Source: Chloroflexota bacterium (GTDB lineage Bacteria; Chloroflexota; Anaerolineae; SpSt-600). From it: a stretch of 8,010 nucleotides of DNA. The notes below the pieces were generated by a model, which was not told the DNA's origin, did no database searches, and saw only the letters and a list, made by a program, of their open reading frames with translations. A program made the translations under genes and the position numbers. The stretch is from contig DRAO01000433.1 of NCBI GenBank assembly GCA_011041825.1, positions 1-8,010 of the forward strand, in the 5' to 3' direction. How positions within the stretch are numbered: position 1 is the first letter of the stretch; the number at the start of each line of letters is the position of its first letter. Below are positions 6,777 through 8,010 of the stretch, one piece after another.

Positions 6777-8010
6777 CTGGTGCCCTGAGGAGTGTCTTCT
6801 AATATTATGCCTAATTCTTGCAGGCGTTCCCTGATGCGGTCGGCTTTGTCCCATTCCTTGGCCTGGCGGAATTCCTGGCGCAGTTCGATGAGGAGCTGTA
6901 TCAACGGGACTTCGAGCTCACCCCGGACCTCTTGAGGGAATTCATCGGGGATGATGCCCAGGATGGCGTTGCCCAGCTCCCGATAGAGGCCATCTATGGC
7001 CATAAGGGTTTCTTTGGAAAGGGCTTCTTCTCGGGCCAGCCAAGTGTTTACCGACTTGGAGAAATCAAACAGCACCCCAAGAGCCTGGGCGGTGTTGAAA
7101 TCATCATCCATTGCGGTCAGGAAATCGGCCTTGTGCTTCTCGATGGCCTCTTTTACCTCGTCTGGAACGGGGCCGGTCTCGGCAAAGGGGATGCGGTCCC
7201 GCACCTCCCTGACCGTATTCCACAGCCGCTCCAGCCCTTTCTCCGCCGCTGATAGGGCCTCATCGGAGAAATCCAGGGGAGAGCGGTAATGGCTGTTGAG
7301 GATGAAGAAGCGCACCGTCAGGGGAGCATAGCGCTTGAAGAGGTCCTTGAGGTAGATGGCGTTGCCCAGGGATTTGCTCATCTTGGTGCCTTCGACGGTG
7401 ACCATATTGTTGTGCATCCAGTAGCGCACGAACTGCACGCCGTAGGCCGCTTCGCTCTGGGCGATTTCGCACTCGTGGTGGGGGAAGATGTTGTCCATCC
7501 CGCCGCCGTGGATGTCGAAAGGCTGGCCCAGGTACTTGGTGGACATCACCGAGCACTCGATGTGCCAGCCGGGATAACCCCACCCCCAGGGGCTGGGCCA
7601 GCGCATTATGTGCTCCGGTTCGGCCCGCTTCCACAGGGCGAAGTCGGCGGGGTGCTTCTTTTCGGGGTTGGGCTCGATGCGCACTCCCTTCAGCAATTCC
7701 TCCACCCTGCGCCCGGATAGCTTCCCATATTCGGGGAATTTGGCGACCTCGAAGTACACGGAGCCATTCACCTCGTAGGCGTAGCCCTTTTCCAGCAGGA
7801 TTTTCACCAGCTCAATCTGCTCCGGGATGTGGCCGCTGGCACGGGGGGAGATGTCAGGCCGCTGGACGTTGAGGGCGTCCATATCCTCGAAGTAGCTGCG
7901 GGTGTACTTCTCCACGATTTCCATCGGCTCCAGGCGTTCCAGCTTGGCCCGCTTGAGCACTCTGTCCTCGCCCGTGTCCAGCAGGTGGCCCACGTCGGTG
8001 ATGTTCTGGA
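6743..8010 (-). CDS. cysS: Cysteinyl-tRNA synthetase, 5' end outside window
   Basis: The frame stays open to the window edge. A GTG at 7993 is internal, since the codons before it read QNITD, joining VGHL to give the conserved NITDVGHL. About 421 residues are visible. By comparison with E. coli CysS (461 aa) some 80 N-terminal residues, including HIGH and the first zinc Cys, are missing. Numbering from codon 7993, visible signatures are GWHIECSVM (142-150, zinc Cys147), [17 protein letters not shown] (160-176, zinc ligands His172 and Glu176), the activation loop KMSKS (204-208), the helical DALR region around [16 protein letters not shown] (296-311), and a C-terminal [19 protein letters not shown] (378-396). 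The cytosolic enzyme charges tRNA-Cys with cysteine in an ATP-dependent reaction. It ends in TAA at 6743-6745 and is followed in overlap by rlmB. The upstream half looks more GC-rich than the rest of the window. Confidence 0.95.
   Translation of the reverse strand, partial: QNITDVGHLLDTGEDRVLKRAKLERLEPMEIVEKYTRSYFEDMDALNVQRPDISPRASGHIPEQIELVKILLEKGYAYEVNGSVYFEVAKFPEYGKLSGRRVEELLKGVRIEPNPEKKHPADFALWKRAEPEHIMRWPSPWGWGYPGWHIECSVMSTKYLGQPFDIHGGGMDNIFPHHECEIAQSEAAYGVQFVRYWMHNNMVTVEGTKMSKSLGNAIYLKDLFKRYAPLTVRFFILNSHYRSPLDFSDEALSAAEKGLERLWNTVREVRDRIPFAETGPVPDEVKEAIEKHKADFLTAMDDDFNTAQALGVLFDFSKSVNTWLAREEALSKETLMAIDGLYRELGNAILGIIPDEFPQEVRGELEVPLIQLLIELRQEFRQAKEWDKADRIRERLQELGIILEDTPQGTRWRRVRQGVKA

Noticed and set aside
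7260..7634. A 124-codon minus-strand frame rich in Arg, His and Pro inside cysS
   Set aside because: It lies in another frame of a clearly conserved enzyme, has low-complexity composition, no recognisable domain, and runs exactly through the zinc-site and KMSKS coding region.
7976..7993. GTG at 7993 as the start of cysS
   Set aside because: The codons upstream (QNITD) continue the conserved NITDVGHL segment, so the gene runs past the window edge and the GTG is an internal Val.

Overview
The window (8010 bp, about 50-55% GC in most of it) is dense bacterial chromosome. The longest stretch without a gene is 116 bp, and I see no tRNA, rRNA, CRISPR array, insertion sequence or phage gene. The mix of housekeeping and envelope-glycan genes, and the sequence style of RmlD and CysS, would suit Chloroflexota (Anaerolineae-like) or a similar uncultured lineage. 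That placement is an impression from memory and has low confidence.

Left arm, + strand (1-3815): the 3' end of a hypoxanthine phosphoribosyltransferase gene; a membrane-anchored alkaline-phosphatase-superfamily protein whose metal-binding residues look eroded; an RmlD-type dTDP-4-dehydrorhamnose reductase; and a family 2 glycosyltransferase that overlaps or closely abuts rmlD. The last two suggest synthesis of a deoxyhexose (rhamnose-like) sugar nucleotide and its transfer to an envelope glycan. The AlkP-like protein faces the outside of the membrane and may belong to the same process, but this rests only on adjacency.

Right arm, - strand (8010 down to 3857): cysS (its 5' end is cut by the window edge), then rlmB overlapping its 3' end, then a polytopic GT87/DUF2029-type membrane glycosyltransferase starting 2 bp after the rlmB stop. 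A 116-bp gap follows, and then a DUF72 (YecE-like) gene. cysS, rlmB and the GT87 gene look like one transcription unit. The two arms converge at 3815/3857 with 41 bp between the stop codons.

I do not see a clear new multi-gene defence or mobile system. The items most worth a second look are the probable pseudo-phosphatase with GPI-ethanolamine-phosphate-transferase-like topology, the altered STDYVFDG motif in a solitary rmlD, and a terminator-like hairpin on the + strand just upstream of the DUF72 gene, in the opposite orientation to it.
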